A stretch of DNA of 64,000 nucleotides from Lachnospiraceae bacterium (lineage in GTDB: Bacteria; Bacillota; Clostridia; Lachnospirales; Bianqueaceae): NCBI GenBank assembly GCA_022794035.1, contig JAAWDX010000004.1:86291-150290 (forward strand), given 5' to 3'. Under the pieces are notes generated by a model. The model did not search any database. It was not told the origin of the DNA and was given only the letters and a program-made list of their open reading frames with translations. The translations under genes were made by a program, and so were the position numbers. Below are positions 25,780 to 34,614 of this stretch, piece by piece (position 1 is the stretch's first letter; every line of letters begins with the position of its first letter).

Positions 25780-26424
25780 TTAGACCATTTTTTCCTGCTT
25801 CACTTTTTGATCGATCACATGACGAGATGCCAGCTCGCGCCTAACCTCATCCAGTGTAACACCCTGCTGCAGCATCAGCACCAGCGCATGATAATACAGA
25901 TCCGCCAGCTCATAGATGAGCTCTGCATTGCCCTCCTGTGATTTAGCGGCAATGATCACCTCTGTACATTCCTCGCCCACCTTTTTCAAAATCTTATCCA
26001 GCCCCTTCTGAAAAAGATAGGTCGTATAGGATCCTTCCGGCAGCTGCTCCTTTCTTTGCAGCAGCAGCTCATAGAGCTTCTCCGGTGAAAACGCCTCTTC
26101 TTCCCTTTGTTCAATGATCTGTGTAAAGCATGAATCCGTCCCCTGATGACAGGCCGGTCCCTGTTTAATCACTTCGATAAGCAGCGCATCCTGATCACAA
26201 TCCGCCATAATAGAAACCACCTTTTGCACATGTCCGCTGGTTTCTCCTTTTCGCCATAGCGTATTGCGGCTCCTCGACCAAAAGCAGGTATACCCTTCCT
26301 CCTGTGTAATCGCCAGACTTTCCTGATTCATATAGGCTAGGGTCAATACCCTTTTTGTCTCATAATCCTGCACAATGACAGGTATAAGCCCCTGTTCATT
26401 CCATTTAAGCTGTTCCGGCTGCAT
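25780..26424 (-). CDS. hisIE: Bifunctional phosphoribosyl-AMP cyclohydrolase / phosphoribosyl-ATP pyrophosphatase
   Basis: This 214-residue protein is the HisI-HisE fusion. The N-terminal cyclohydrolase (1 to about 115) has [30 protein letters not shown] and the zinc-site pattern DCDQDALL and GPACHQG...SCF. The C-terminal pyrophosphatase (about 125-214) has [18 protein letters not shown] and [13 protein letters not shown]. It carries out the second and third steps of histidine synthesis. It lies 12 bases after hisF, with GGAGG before its ATG. Confidence 0.97.
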   Translation of the reverse strand: MQPEQLKWNEQGLIPVIVQDYETKRVLTLAYMNQESLAITQEEGYTCFWSRSRNTLWRKGETSGHVQKVVSIMADCDQDALLIEVIKQGPACHQGTDSCFTQIIEQREEEAFSPEKLYELLLQRKEQLPEGSYTTYLFQKGLDKILKKVGEECTEVIIAAKSQEGNAELIYELADLYYHALVLMLQQGVTLDEVRRELASRHVIDQKVKQEKMV

Positions 26425-26435
26425 GCTGTTCCTCC

Positions 26436-27197
26436 TTAATTTGTTTGTCTGACAACAATCTGATTCTGTGCCAGATAAGCCTTAAGCTCCGCAATCTTCA
26501 CCTCTTGATAATGAAAGATGGAAGCGGCCAGTCCTGCACTGACACTGGGCAGACTTTGAAAAAGCTGTAAAAAATCCTCTTTCTTTCCGGCACCGCCGGA
26601 AGCAATAATGGGTACTGCATATTCAGTCAGCTCTGCAAGCATTTTCAAATCAAAGCCTTGCTTCACGCCGTCCATGTCCATGCTGTTGAGCACGATCTCG
26701 CCTGCTCCCCGCTCTACGCCCTCTTTGACCCATGCTTTTAGCAGGCGGCCTGTATCTTCGCGGCCTCCCTTGGTAAATACATGAAATTCTCCGTTTACCC
26801 GCTTAGCGTCAACGGAAAGCACTACGCATTGGTCGCCGTATTTTTGGGCGGCTTCTTCGATGAGCGCTGGATTTTTCAGCGCTCCTGAATTGACGCTGAC
26901 CTTGTCAGCTCCGCTTGCGAGAACCCGATCAAAATCCTGCAGGCTCTCAATGCCTCCGCCTACGGTTAGGGGAATAAAGATCTGTTTGGCTACCTCTCTT
27001 ACCATATCGGTAAAGATCTTGCGCCCTTCTGCCGAGGCCGTAATATCGTAAAATACCAGCTCGTCAGCCCCTGCTTCATTATAAAACGCTGCCATAGCAA
27101 CAGGATCCTCTACATCACGGATTCCCTCAAACTGTCTTCCTTTTACCACGCGGCCGCTTCTCACATCTAAGCAGGGAATGATCCTTTTGGCTAACAT
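26436..27197 (-). CDS. hisF: Imidazole glycerol phosphate synthase cyclase subunit
   Basis: This 253-residue TIM barrel starts with [19 protein letters not shown] and has [10 protein letters not shown] with the catalytic aspartate near residue 50. GGGIESLQD and [11 protein letters not shown] are the half-barrel phosphate sites. With HisH it uses ammonia to form imidazole glycerol phosphate and AICAR. It overlaps hisA by 7 bases. Confidence 0.97.
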   Translation of the reverse strand: MLAKRIIPCLDVRSGRVVKGRQFEGIRDVEDPVAMAAFYNEAGADELVFYDITASAEGRKIFTDMVREVAKQIFIPLTVGGGIESLQDFDRVLASGADKVSVNSGALKNPALIEEAAQKYGDQCVVLSVDAKRVNGEFHVFTKGGREDTGRLLKAWVKEGVERGAGEIVLNSMDMDGVKQGFDLKMLAELTEYAVPIIASGGAGKKEDFLQLFQSLPSVSAGLAASIFHYQEVKIAELKAYLAQNQIVVRQTN

Positions 27198-27907
27198 TCT
27201 GCCACCTCCAACACCTTTTTTAGGTCCAGCATGCCTTCATAGAGGGCTTTGCCGACGATGGCTCCGGCTATACCGATGTCCTTTAGCTTTTCAATCTCCT
27301 CCAGATAGGTGATGCCGCCGGAGGCGATAATGGGAATCGTCAGCTCTTCCTTAAGCTGCTTATACAGTGGCAAATTGGTGCCGCATAGCCCTCCGTCCTT
27401 TGCGATATCAGTATAAATGACCGCGCAGACGCCTAGCTTCTCCAATTCTTTGCAAAAGGCTGCTGCCGAAAGCGCGGTTACTTCCTTCCATCCTCGTAGG
27501 GCAACCCTGCCTTTCTTGGCATCAACGCCCACTACAATTTGCTGCTGATACCGGTCGACCATCTTTTGCAGAAAGGAAAAATCTTCAGCTGCCGCAGTGC
27601 CTAAGATGACCCGGCTGACTCCCGTTTCTAAATAGCGCTGGATGCGCTCCTCGGTGCGAATGCCGCCGCCTACCTCAATCTGCAGCTGACTGCCCTCTAC
27701 CAGCTGACGAATGGTTTCAAAATGGCTCATACTGCCATCGCGCGCGCCTGCTAAATCTACCAGATGCAGCCGTTTAGCCCCTGCCGCTTCAAAATAAGTC
27801 AAAATTTCCTTAGGGTTATCAAAATATACCTTTACGTCTTGATATTGCCCCTGCGTAAGGCGGACGGCCTTTCCGTCCAATAAATCAATTGCCGGCCAAA
27901 TCTGCAT
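27191..27907 (-). CDS. hisA: ProFAR isomerase
   Basis: This 238-residue TIM barrel has the N-terminal MQIWPAIDLLDGKAVRLTQG, LHLVDLAGAR, GGGIRTEERI and ASGGITYLEEI. The aspartate in PAIDLLDG is the general base of the Amadori rearrangement of ProFAR. It is paralogous to the adjacent HisF and overlaps it slightly. It lies 26 bases after hisH. Confidence 0.97.
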   Translation of the reverse strand: MQIWPAIDLLDGKAVRLTQGQYQDVKVYFDNPKEILTYFEAAGAKRLHLVDLAGARDGSMSHFETIRQLVEGSQLQIEVGGGIRTEERIQRYLETGVSRVILGTAAAEDFSFLQKMVDRYQQQIVVGVDAKKGRVALRGWKEVTALSAAAFCKELEKLGVCAVIYTDIAKDGGLCGTNLPLYKQLKEELTIPIIASGGITYLEEIEKLKDIGIAGAIVGKALYEGMLDLKKVLEVAEC

Positions 27908-27933
27908 GACGGTATCTCCTTTTCTGCTGAGTA

Positions 27934-28560
27934 TTACAGACGATTTGCCAAAGCAGCAAACTGCTGCAGTAGAGCAAGCCCCTCTTTTCCGCTTTTTTCC
28001 GGATGAAACTGCATTCCATAAATCAATCCTTTTCCTACAACCGCCGGAATCGATAGGCCTTCATATTCTGCATCGGCCAGCAAGACAGAGCCGCATTCAC
28101 AGGCATAATAAGAATGCACAAAATAAACGCTGGAATGCGCTGACAACGGGGAAAGGATCGGATCCTGCTTCACCTTCCGAAGCTGATTCCACCCCATGTG
28201 AGGAACCAAAGCCTTAGGGTTTGGTATAGCCTGCCGGAGCGCATGAATGGTACCAGGCAAAAGACCAAGGCCTGCATGTTCCCCATATTCATAGCTTTTT
28301 TCAAATAAAAGCTGCATCCCCAGGCAGATTCCAAGCAGCGGCTTTCCCTTCTGTGCCTGCCGGATGACGAGTTCCCCGAGCTTAGATTCCTTCAGCTTTT
28401 GAGCTGCATCCCCAAACGCACCGACGCCAGGCAAAATGATGCCGTCTGCCGCTTCTATCGTGGCAGGATCTTTTGTCAGCTGACTCTCAATATGCAGATG
28501 TGCCAATGAGGCTGTGAGCGAAAATATATTGCCAACTCCATAATCAATCACGGCAATCAT
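27934..28560 (-). CDS. hisH: Imidazole glycerol phosphate synthase glutaminase subunit
   Basis: This 208-residue class I glutamine amidotransferase has IDYGVGNIFSL at the N-terminus, the oxyanion strand LPGVGAFGDA, the nucleophile cysteine in GICLGMQLLFE near residue 80 and the C-terminal MQFHPEKSG with the catalytic His and Glu. It feeds ammonia to HisF. It lies between hisB and hisA, 19 bases after hisB. Confidence 0.97.
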   Translation of the reverse strand: MIAVIDYGVGNIFSLTASLAHLHIESQLTKDPATIEAADGIILPGVGAFGDAAQKLKESKLGELVIRQAQKGKPLLGICLGMQLLFEKSYEYGEHAGLGLLPGTIHALRQAIPNPKALVPHMGWNQLRKVKQDPILSPLSAHSSVYFVHSYYACECGSVLLADAEYEGLSIPAVVGKGLIYGMQFHPEKSGKEGLALLQQFAALANRL

Positions 28561-28579
28561 AGTAGGCAGCTTCCTCCTT

Positions 28580-29170
28580 TTATATCAAAATGCCCTTTGT
28601 AGAGGGGATCTCATCCTTGGCCAGCGGATCCTTTGCGCAGGCCTGCTGCAAAGCCTTCCCAAATGTTTTAAAAAGGCATTCCAAAATATGATGCGTATTT
28701 TCTCCGGCAAGCTGTTTAATATGAAGCGTCGCGCCCGCATGGCGGGAAAAACCCAGAAAAAACTCTTTGGCAAGCTCCGTATCAAAATTCCCTACCTTCT
28801 GCGCATTTAAAGCTATATCATAGTTTAGATAGCTGCGTCCGCACAGGTCAAGCCCAACCAGCAAAAATGCGTCATCCATCGGTAAGGCAGCGCTCCCATA
28901 GCGCTGAATGCCCCGCATATCGCCCAGCGCCTTAGCAAGCGCCTGGCCGAATACAATGCCAATATCCTCCACCGAATGATGTGCATCTACTTCCAGATCG
29001 CCCTGACATTGAACGCTCAAATTAAAACGGCTCTGCTTTGTCATAGCTGTCAGCATGTGATCTAAAAAACCAATGCCTGTTTGTGCCTGGCAGATACCGC
29101 TGCCCTCTACCTGTAACCGCAGCTCAATTTGTGTCTCATTTGTTTTTCTTGTAATCAATGCTTCTCTCAA
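28580..29170 (-). CDS. hisB: Imidazoleglycerol-phosphate dehydratase
   Basis: This 196-residue monofunctional dehydratase has the two metal-binding repeats GFLDHML with DAHHSVEDIGI, and FSRHAGATLHI with THHILECLFKTFG. The N-terminal HAD histidinol-phosphatase domain found in enterobacterial HisB is absent, so that step must be done elsewhere. It overlaps hisC by 4 bases. Confidence 0.97.
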   Translation of the reverse strand: MREALITRKTNETQIELRLQVEGSGICQAQTGIGFLDHMLTAMTKQSRFNLSVQCQGDLEVDAHHSVEDIGIVFGQALAKALGDMRGIQRYGSAALPMDDAFLLVGLDLCGRSYLNYDIALNAQKVGNFDTELAKEFFLGFSRHAGATLHIKQLAGENTHHILECLFKTFGKALQQACAKDPLAKDEIPSTKGILI

Positions 29171-30219
29171 TTTAGGAGTACCTCAAATAATTTTCGTTTA
29201 AATTGTTCCATTTCATTCTTGGTGCCAATCGTAACCCGAATGTAGTCCTCAATCAGCGGCTGATTAAAATGACGTACTAAAATTCCTTTTTCTCTAAGGC
29301 GCTGATACAGCTGATGTCCAGTAAACTCCGGGCACCGGAGCCACAAAAAGTTTGCCTTTGAATCCGTGACCTCGATAGCATGCTGACGAAGCTCTGCGAT
29401 AAGCTGATCTCTCGTCTCCCTAATCTGCGTGCATGTCCACTGAAAGTATTCCTCATCTAGTACAGCCATGGCACCAGCCTTTAAGGTAAAACGGGAAATG
29501 GTATAAGAATTAAAGGAATTTTTTATCCGCTCCAGCGCTTCAATCAGATGGGCCTGCCCCATGGCAAAGCCTAACCGTGCGCCGGCAAGCGCCCTGGATT
29601 TAGAAAAGGTTTGAATAACCAGCAAATTAGGATATTGATGAATATAAGGGACCATGGACTGCGCCCCAAAGTCCACATACGCTTCATCTACAATCAAAAG
29701 CCGCTGCGGATGACGCGTTAAAAATTCAACCATGTCCTGCACAGGGATCGCAAGCCCTGTCGGCGCATTGGGATTGGCGATAATAACCGGCCCCTCCAGA
29801 GCATCATAATCCTTTAAGTTTAGTTCAAATTTTTCTCTGAGTGGAACAATATGTTCTTGCAGCTTAAATAGCCGCGCATACACGGGATAAAAGCTATAGC
29901 TGATATTGGGATGCGCTATTTCCTTATCCATAAGTGCCATAAAGGTAAATGCCAGGATTTCATCACTGCCATTGCCTACAAACACTTCATTTACATCCAG
30001 CTGGGCGCGCGCTGCCAGAATTGAACGCAGATTCTCTGCGGTAGGGTCCGGATATAGCCTTAAATTTTCCGCTGCAAAATCTAGCTGATTGAGCCATGGC
30101 GTTGGTGGATAAGGACATTCATTGGTATTTAATTTGATATATTGCTGATCCTGCGGCTGTTCGCCTGGCGTATAAGGCAGAGCCTGCTCTGCCATCGGAC
30201 TCCAAAAGAGATGCATCAC
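29167..30219 (-). CDS. hisC: Histidinol-phosphate aminotransferase
   Basis: This 350-residue class I/II PLP aminotransferase has KLNTNECPYPP near residue 28, GNGSDEIL, NPNAPTGLAIP, the DEAYVDFG motif near 175 and TFSKSRALAGARLGFAMG with the PLP lysine near 205. It converts imidazole acetol phosphate to histidinol phosphate. It overlaps hisD and hisB by 4 bases each. Confidence 0.96.
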   Translation of the reverse strand: MMHLFWSPMAEQALPYTPGEQPQDQQYIKLNTNECPYPPTPWLNQLDFAAENLRLYPDPTAENLRSILAARAQLDVNEVFVGNGSDEILAFTFMALMDKEIAHPNISYSFYPVYARLFKLQEHIVPLREKFELNLKDYDALEGPVIIANPNAPTGLAIPVQDMVEFLTRHPQRLLIVDEAYVDFGAQSMVPYIHQYPNLLVIQTFSKSRALAGARLGFAMGQAHLIEALERIKNSFNSYTISRFTLKAGAMAVLDEEYFQWTCTQIRETRDQLIAELRQHAIEVTDSKANFLWLRCPEFTGHQLYQRLREKGILVRHFNQPLIEDYIRVTIGTKNEMEQFKRKLFEVLLN

Positions 30220-31505
30220 CGCGCCTCCCCGCGGATCTCCGCTGCTCTGGCATGTGCTTCTAAGCCTTCTGCTCTGGCGAGCTTAGCAATTTTATCACTC
30301 ACTGTCAAAAGTGATTCTTTTGTATAATACGTGATCTGTGATTTTTTAATAAAATCATCCACAGAAAGCGGCGATGCAAATTTAGCAGTACCGCTGGTTG
30401 GCAGCGTATGGTTAGGGCCTGCCCAATAATCTCCAAGAGATTCTGGCGCATAAGCGCCTAAGAAAACAGAGCCTGCATTTTTTACCTGACTCAGCAAATC
30501 AAACGGATGCCGCGTATAGATCTCTAAATGTTCTGGCGCGATTTCATTCGCCACCTCCATAGCCTGCGCCAAGGATGTCACATGAAAAATCCGGCCGTAC
30601 TCCTGTAATGAGGCCTCTGCAATCTCTCTCCTCGGCAGCTCCTTCAGCTGTCTTTGCAGTTCCTTTTCTGTTTTTTCTGCTATCTCCAAACTATCCGTGA
30701 CTAAAATAGCACAGGCAAGCTTATCGTGCTCTGCCTGCGATAACAGATCTGCTGCCAAATGAGACGGATCTGCCGAATCATCTGCTACAATCAAAATCTC
30801 GCTAGGTCCGGCGATCATGTCAATATCCACTTGTCCAAACACCATTTTCTTGGCCATAGCCACATAAATATTTCCGGGACCAACAATTTTATATACCTTA
30901 GGAATTGATTCTGTTCCATAGCTAAGGGCAGCGATCGCCTGGGCGCCTCCAACCCTAAATACTTTGTCTACACCGGCGACATAAGCAGCTGCCAAAATCA
31001 TATCTGCAATCTCTCCCGTTTGGCTGGGAGGCGACACCAAAATCAGCTCCTCCACGCCAGCCAGCTTGGCCGGCACTGCATTCATAAGAACCGTAGACGG
31101 ATAGGCCGCTGTTCCTCCCGGCACATAAATGCCTACCTTTTCAATTGGATTGATCAATTGCCCAAGCACGATTCCCTGCTGCTCATGTATCATAAAATCA
31201 TGCTTTAACTGCTTTTCATGGTAGCGCCGGATTTGGTCGCAGGCTTCCTGCAAAATCACTTGCAATTCTTTTGAAATTCTGTCAAAGGCAGCCCGTATTT
31301 CCTCTTTACTGACTTCAAGCTGCGGCGTATCCGCATGGTCAAACTTTTGGTTATATCGCTTTACCGCCGCATCCCCGTTTTTTTCTACATCTGCTAAAAT
31401 GTCCTTTACAGCCGCATTGACCTCGTCATATGCAAACTGACTTCTCATTGGAATCTGATCCTGCCATTTTTCTTTCCTAAGCTCTGTGACTGCAATCATG
31501 CGCAT
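30216..31505 (-). CDS. hisD: Histidinol dehydrogenase
   Basis: This 429-residue protein has YVPGGTAAYPSTVLM, VGGAQAIAALSYGTESIPK, GPGNIYVAMAKKMV, IDMIAGPSEILIVAD, LLSQAEHDKLA and the C-terminal APEHLEIYT and GPNHTLPTSGTA, all HisD hallmarks. The zinc and catalytic His/Glu residues lie in these last motifs. It oxidises histidinol to histidine in two NAD+-dependent steps. It overlaps hisG by 10 bases. Confidence 0.97.
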   Translation of the reverse strand: MRMIAVTELRKEKWQDQIPMRSQFAYDEVNAAVKDILADVEKNGDAAVKRYNQKFDHADTPQLEVSKEEIRAAFDRISKELQVILQEACDQIRRYHEKQLKHDFMIHEQQGIVLGQLINPIEKVGIYVPGGTAAYPSTVLMNAVPAKLAGVEELILVSPPSQTGEIADMILAAAYVAGVDKVFRVGGAQAIAALSYGTESIPKVYKIVGPGNIYVAMAKKMVFGQVDIDMIAGPSEILIVADDSADPSHLAADLLSQAEHDKLACAILVTDSLEIAEKTEKELQRQLKELPRREIAEASLQEYGRIFHVTSLAQAMEVANEIAPEHLEIYTRHPFDLLSQVKNAGSVFLGAYAPESLGDYWAGPNHTLPTSGTAKFASPLSVDDFIKKSQITYYTKESLLTVSDKIAKLARAEGLEAHARAAEIRGEAR

Positions 31506-32119
31506 TCTATCTCCTTTAATCGATTCACAACCTCATCGATTCTGTCTTGCTTAAATCGATAGCTTGCTTTATTAACAATAACTCTTGCTGATATGGGCAT
31601 AAAGCGGTCGATGACCGCCAAATGATTCTCTTTTAGCGTCGTTCCTGTTTCTACAATATCTACAATGACATCCGAAAGCCCCAGCACCGGCGCCAGTTCA
31701 ATGGAACCATTCAGATGAATAAGCTCTATATCCCGTCCTTGTCTGGCATAATGCTTTCTCGCAATATTTTCAAATTTAGTGGCCACCCGAAGCTTTCGGC
31801 TGAAATCCTCTTGATAATCCTCTTTGGCAGCAACAGCCATATGACAGCGCCCAAACCCTAAATCAAGCATTTCGTATACATCTGCTTCTTTTTCTACCAG
31901 GATATCTTTACCGGCGACTCCTAAATCGGCAGCGCCCTTTTCTACATAAACAGCCACATCAACAGGTTTAACCAGCAAAAACCTCAGTCCTGCCTGTGTA
32001 TCCTCCAGCACTAGCTTACGTCCAATATCCTCCATAGCGCTGCACGCATATCCGGCTCTTTTTAAAAGCGCATACACCTGCTCACCCAATCGGCCCTTAG
32101 GAAGTGCAATGGTCAGCAT
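31496..32119 (-). CDS. hisG: ATP phosphoribosyltransferase, short form
   Basis: The protein begins LTIALPKGRLGEQ and has PVDVAVYVEKGAADLGVAGKD and LSDVIVDIVETGTTLKENHL. At 207 residues it is the short form without the C-terminal regulatory domain, which needs HisZ for activity; hisZ is directly upstream. The start at 32119 is chosen because a GGAGGAG site sits 5 bases before it; an ATG eight codons upstream has none. It overlaps the end of hisZ by 7 bases. It catalyses the first step of histidine synthesis. Confidence 0.97.
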   Translation of the reverse strand: MLTIALPKGRLGEQVYALLKRAGYACSAMEDIGRKLVLEDTQAGLRFLLVKPVDVAVYVEKGAADLGVAGKDILVEKEADVYEMLDLGFGRCHMAVAAKEDYQEDFSRKLRVATKFENIARKHYARQGRDIELIHLNGSIELAPVLGLSDVIVDIVETGTTLKENHLAVIDRFMPISARVIVNKASYRFKQDRIDEVVNRLKEIECA

Positions 32120-33060
32120 ATGGTCTCCTCCTTCCTTTTCCAAACAGGCTCTAGCGCCTCCAGATCAATCGCAAATCCAATGGCGCCACATCTTTTTTGA
32201 GCGGAAGGCAAAAAGCGTTTAGCTAAATGATCATAGCGTCCGCCGGAAAGTACATAGCTGCTGCACCCTTGCAAAAAGCCTTGAAAGACCAGCCCGTTAT
32301 AATAGCTTAACGGATTCACTAAAGAGAAGTCCAATATAACCTTTTGCCCCGGAAGCTCAGAAAGCTGAGAAACTTGAGCACATACCTCCTCTGCAGCGCT
32401 TTGAAGCTCTTGACCCAGCTGCTCTTTTTTTATGATTTCTAAGACCTTTTCCGGCCTGCCGGTCAGCACTGGCGCAGCCGTAAGCTTTTTTTGCTCCTGA
32501 AGCGGACATCCTGCTCCTTCTAAAAATGTTTTCAGATCATGCCTGTTTTTCTGCGCAATATAGAGCAGGATTTGATCTCTGATCTCAGAGCTTTGCTTGA
32601 TATACCATTCATTATTAAGTAAAAATCCCATATGGGACAGTACCAAAACCGTACGATCTCCTAAACAAGCCAGCGCCTGCTGTGCCAGAGCCAGCACCTC
32701 GCTGCCATCACTAGCCGCTTCCTTTTCAATCGCCTCTGCTCCGAACTGGGCATGCGCTTCATATTGATGTGTATCGGAGGATAACCGAAATACATTTTCT
32801 TTATAATAAACCTTATAAACCGGATCCGGCTGATAAGCCGCCTGTTTCATAACCGAAAGTGTGACATCGGGACGAAGCGCATATAACTTTCCATAGGGGT
32901 CTGTGAAGGTAAGCATTTTATCGCCCTCTAAAAAGGCCCTGTTTTGATCAAATAGTTCATATTCATCAAATTGTCCCAAGCGGCATCTTTTATAGCCTGC
33001 CCGCCGAAATAAGCTGATCAGCTCTATTTCCTTGCGTTCCTGAGCGCTTAGACTGAGCAT
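32113..33060 (-). CDS. hisZ: ATP phosphoribosyltransferase regulatory subunit
   Basis: This 315-residue protein is a class II aminoacyl-tRNA synthetase-like paralogue with FTDPYGKLYALRPDVTLSVMKQA near residue 62, the KVYYKENVFRLS motif 2 relative and YYNGLVFQGFL and SGGRYDHLAKRF in the C-terminal half. It is too short for HisS and lacks the anticodon domain. It forms the hetero-octamer with short HisG. The ATG at 33060 has a GGGGTGG site 6 bases upstream; an ATG 16 codons further up is less likely. Confidence 0.93.
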   Translation of the reverse strand: MLSLSAQERKEIELISLFRRAGYKRCRLGQFDEYELFDQNRAFLEGDKMLTFTDPYGKLYALRPDVTLSVMKQAAYQPDPVYKVYYKENVFRLSSDTHQYEAHAQFGAEAIEKEAASDGSEVLALAQQALACLGDRTVLVLSHMGFLLNNEWYIKQSSEIRDQILLYIAQKNRHDLKTFLEGAGCPLQEQKKLTAAPVLTGRPEKVLEIIKKEQLGQELQSAAEEVCAQVSQLSELPGQKVILDFSLVNPLSYYNGLVFQGFLQGCSSYVLSGGRYDHLAKRFLPSAQKRCGAIGFAIDLEALEPVWKRKEETIC

Positions 33061-33101
33061 CGTATCCACCCCTTTCTCCCTGCCCATATAGCATTTCTTA
33101 A

Positions 33102-33806
33102 TCACCATTCAATTTGCTCTATCGGCACAGGTTTTGGATTCATTTGCATCTGACTGACTTGTCCGTTCTTAATATGAATCACGCGATCCGCCATAGCCGT
33201 CAGCGCCTGATTATGCGTAATCACAATGACGGTTTTCCCGGTTTCTCTGCAACACCCCTGCAGTAACTTTAAAATCGTCTTTCCCGTATGATAATCCAAA
33301 GCCCCTGTCGGTTCATCGCATAATAAAACCTTGGGATTTTTAGCAATCGCTCTCGCAATCGCTACGCGCTGCTGTTCGCCGCCAGACAGCTGGGCCGGAA
33401 AATTGTCCATCCGATCCTCCAGTCCTACTGCGCTTAACGCCTCCTTAGGATCCAGCGGATCCCTGCAAATCTCGGAGGCCAGCTCTACATTTTCCAGGGC
33501 CGTTAGATTTTGTACCAAATTATAAAACTGAAAAACAAATCCTACATCATATCGGCGGTAATTGGTCAGCTCCTTTTCATTCAGCTCTCCGATTGATATG
33601 CCGTCCAGCAGGATTTTGCCTTCATCACATGAATCCATTCCGCCAAGCATATTCAGCACCGTCGTTTTTCCAGCTCCGCTGGGACCGACAATAACACAAA
33701 ACTCTCCCTGACCAATCTGAAAGGAAATATGATCAGCCGCAGCAATTTTATGTTCACCCATCTGATAATATTTACACACATTTTGAAATTCAATAAACGC
33801 TGTCAT
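33102..33806 (-). CDS. ABC transporter ATP-binding protein, MacB/LolD type, without a permease nearby
   Basis: The protein has Walker [10 protein letters not shown], the Q-loop [16 protein letters not shown], the signature [14 protein letters not shown], Walker [13 protein letters not shown] and the H-loop ITHN. This matches the MacB/LolD/FtsE-like class that energises FtsX-type permeases. I place the start at 33806 (234 residues) because an ATG at 33872 lies inside the -10 box of the promoter and could not be in the mRNA. The site before 33806 is AAGGA with a short spacer. No permease gene is adjacent. The gene comes first in the his operon, 41 bases before hisZ. Confidence 0.88.
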   Translation of the reverse strand: MTAFIEFQNVCKYYQMGEHKIAAADHISFQIGQGEFCVIVGPSGAGKTTVLNMLGGMDSCDEGKILLDGISIGELNEKELTNYRRYDVGFVFQFYNLVQNLTALENVELASEICRDPLDPKEALSAVGLEDRMDNFPAQLSGGEQQRVAIARAIAKNPKVLLCDEPTGALDYHTGKTILKLLQGCCRETGKTVIVITHNQALTAMADRVIHIKNGQVSQMQMNPKPVPIEQIEW

Positions 33807-33870
33807 TTTCCTTATACTCGGTTTATCCGCAGCCGAGTCCGTCCCTCCTTTACCGATGATAATTATGCCC

Positions 33871-33899
33871 ATTATAAGTTGACCATTTCAAGCCGTCAA
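33871..33899 (-). promoter_or_regulatory. Promoter of the ABC-his-aro operon
   Basis: TTGACG and a perfect TATAAT are separated by 17 bases on the minus strand, just after the phosphopantetheinyl transferase stop. The transcript should start near 33864. Its leader holds a GGAGG and a small 6-bp hairpin (ACTCGG with CCGAGT, 33819-33841) before the chosen ATG. No T-box or leader peptide with histidine codons was seen. Confidence 0.78.
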
Positions 33900-33914
33900 G
33901 CAAAAATTCGCGCT

Positions 33915-34427
33915 TTATAAATATTTTAACTGTACCGCGGCCGGTTCCCTCGTACAGATGGTTAATACATAGCCCTTCTCCAGCCATACTTCTTGGAATG
34001 CAGCCGAAACAGTAAAGACGGAAAACTCTCTAAAATGTGCGTCGATGCCGGCCCCCGTAAGCTTTACATAGCTTTCTTTTCTCGTCCATATACGGTAAAA
34101 ATCATCAAATCCTGATTTTTCCAATTCATTTACCTCTTGCGGATGAAAAAAACGCCGTGCCAGCGCCTCATAGCGAACTGCCCGCATTTCCTGCACATCA
34201 ACGCCAATCTCGTCATAAGCCAGTGCGAGGACCCACCATCGACCGCTATGGCTAATCGAAAGCTTTAAAGGAATCCCCTCAAAAAAGGGCTTGCCTCGCT
34301 TAGTTCTGCCAATTTTATATTCCGCCGGCGGAAAATCAGGCGCAAAATCCTGTACGGCCAAGGAAAGCCGCTCCCCGACCAAGCGCACGTCTGTAATCGA
34401 AAATACATATAAGCCTGCATCTACCAT
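33915..34427 (-). CDS. Sfp-type 4'-phosphopantetheinyl transferase
   Basis: This protein of 170 residues shows the Sfp motifs KRGKPFF, LSISHSGRWWVLAL, IGVDVQEM with the magnesium-binding aspartates, and FYRIWTRKESYVKLTG. It transfers phosphopantetheine from CoA to a serine of a carrier protein. No polyketide or peptide synthase is in the window, so the carrier is unknown; a stand-alone acyl carrier protein is possible. The start at 34427 has an AAAGGA site about 9 bases upstream; an earlier ATG at 34448 has none. It is divergent from the cotJ operon. Confidence 0.88.
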   Translation of the reverse strand: MVDAGLYVFSITDVRLVGERLSLAVQDFAPDFPPAEYKIGRTKRGKPFFEGIPLKLSISHSGRWWVLALAYDEIGVDVQEMRAVRYEALARRFFHPQEVNELEKSGFDDFYRIWTRKESYVKLTGAGIDAHFREFSVFTVSAAFQEVWLEKGYVLTICTREPAAVQLKYL

Positions 34428-34523
34428 AGCCGATTTTCCTTTCTGCATTGATAATTATTCAATTTTAGCATGAATCCAAGGTTTTTACCAGCAAAATTTA
34501 CTTTTGCCTTTTAAGACTCAGTA

Positions 34524-34551
34524 ACAAGAAAAAGCTGCTAAACATATGTTA
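34524..34551 (+). promoter_or_regulatory. Possible sporulation-sigma promoter of cotJABC
   Basis: CATATGTTA at 34543 fits the sigma-K -10 pattern CATA-N3-TA and partly the sigma-E -10. An AC dinucleotide lies 17 bases upstream at 34524. No housekeeping -35/-10 pair is evident here. The spacing to the cotJA ATG (64 bases) is plausible. Confidence 0.4.
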
Positions 34552-34614
34552 AGAAAGAGAAGAAACATGATGGTATGTTTTTTCAAATCAATATGGTTTT
34601 AGGAGGGAATTGCC

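Noticed and set aside
33807..33870. A T-box or histidine leader peptide controlling the his operon
   Set aside because: The leader is only about 60 bases, with no run of histidine codons, no T-box sequence and no terminator/antiterminator pair.
33807..33872. The ATG at 33872 as the start of the ABC ATPase
   Set aside because: It is inside the -10 hexamer of the promoter and would not be transcribed.
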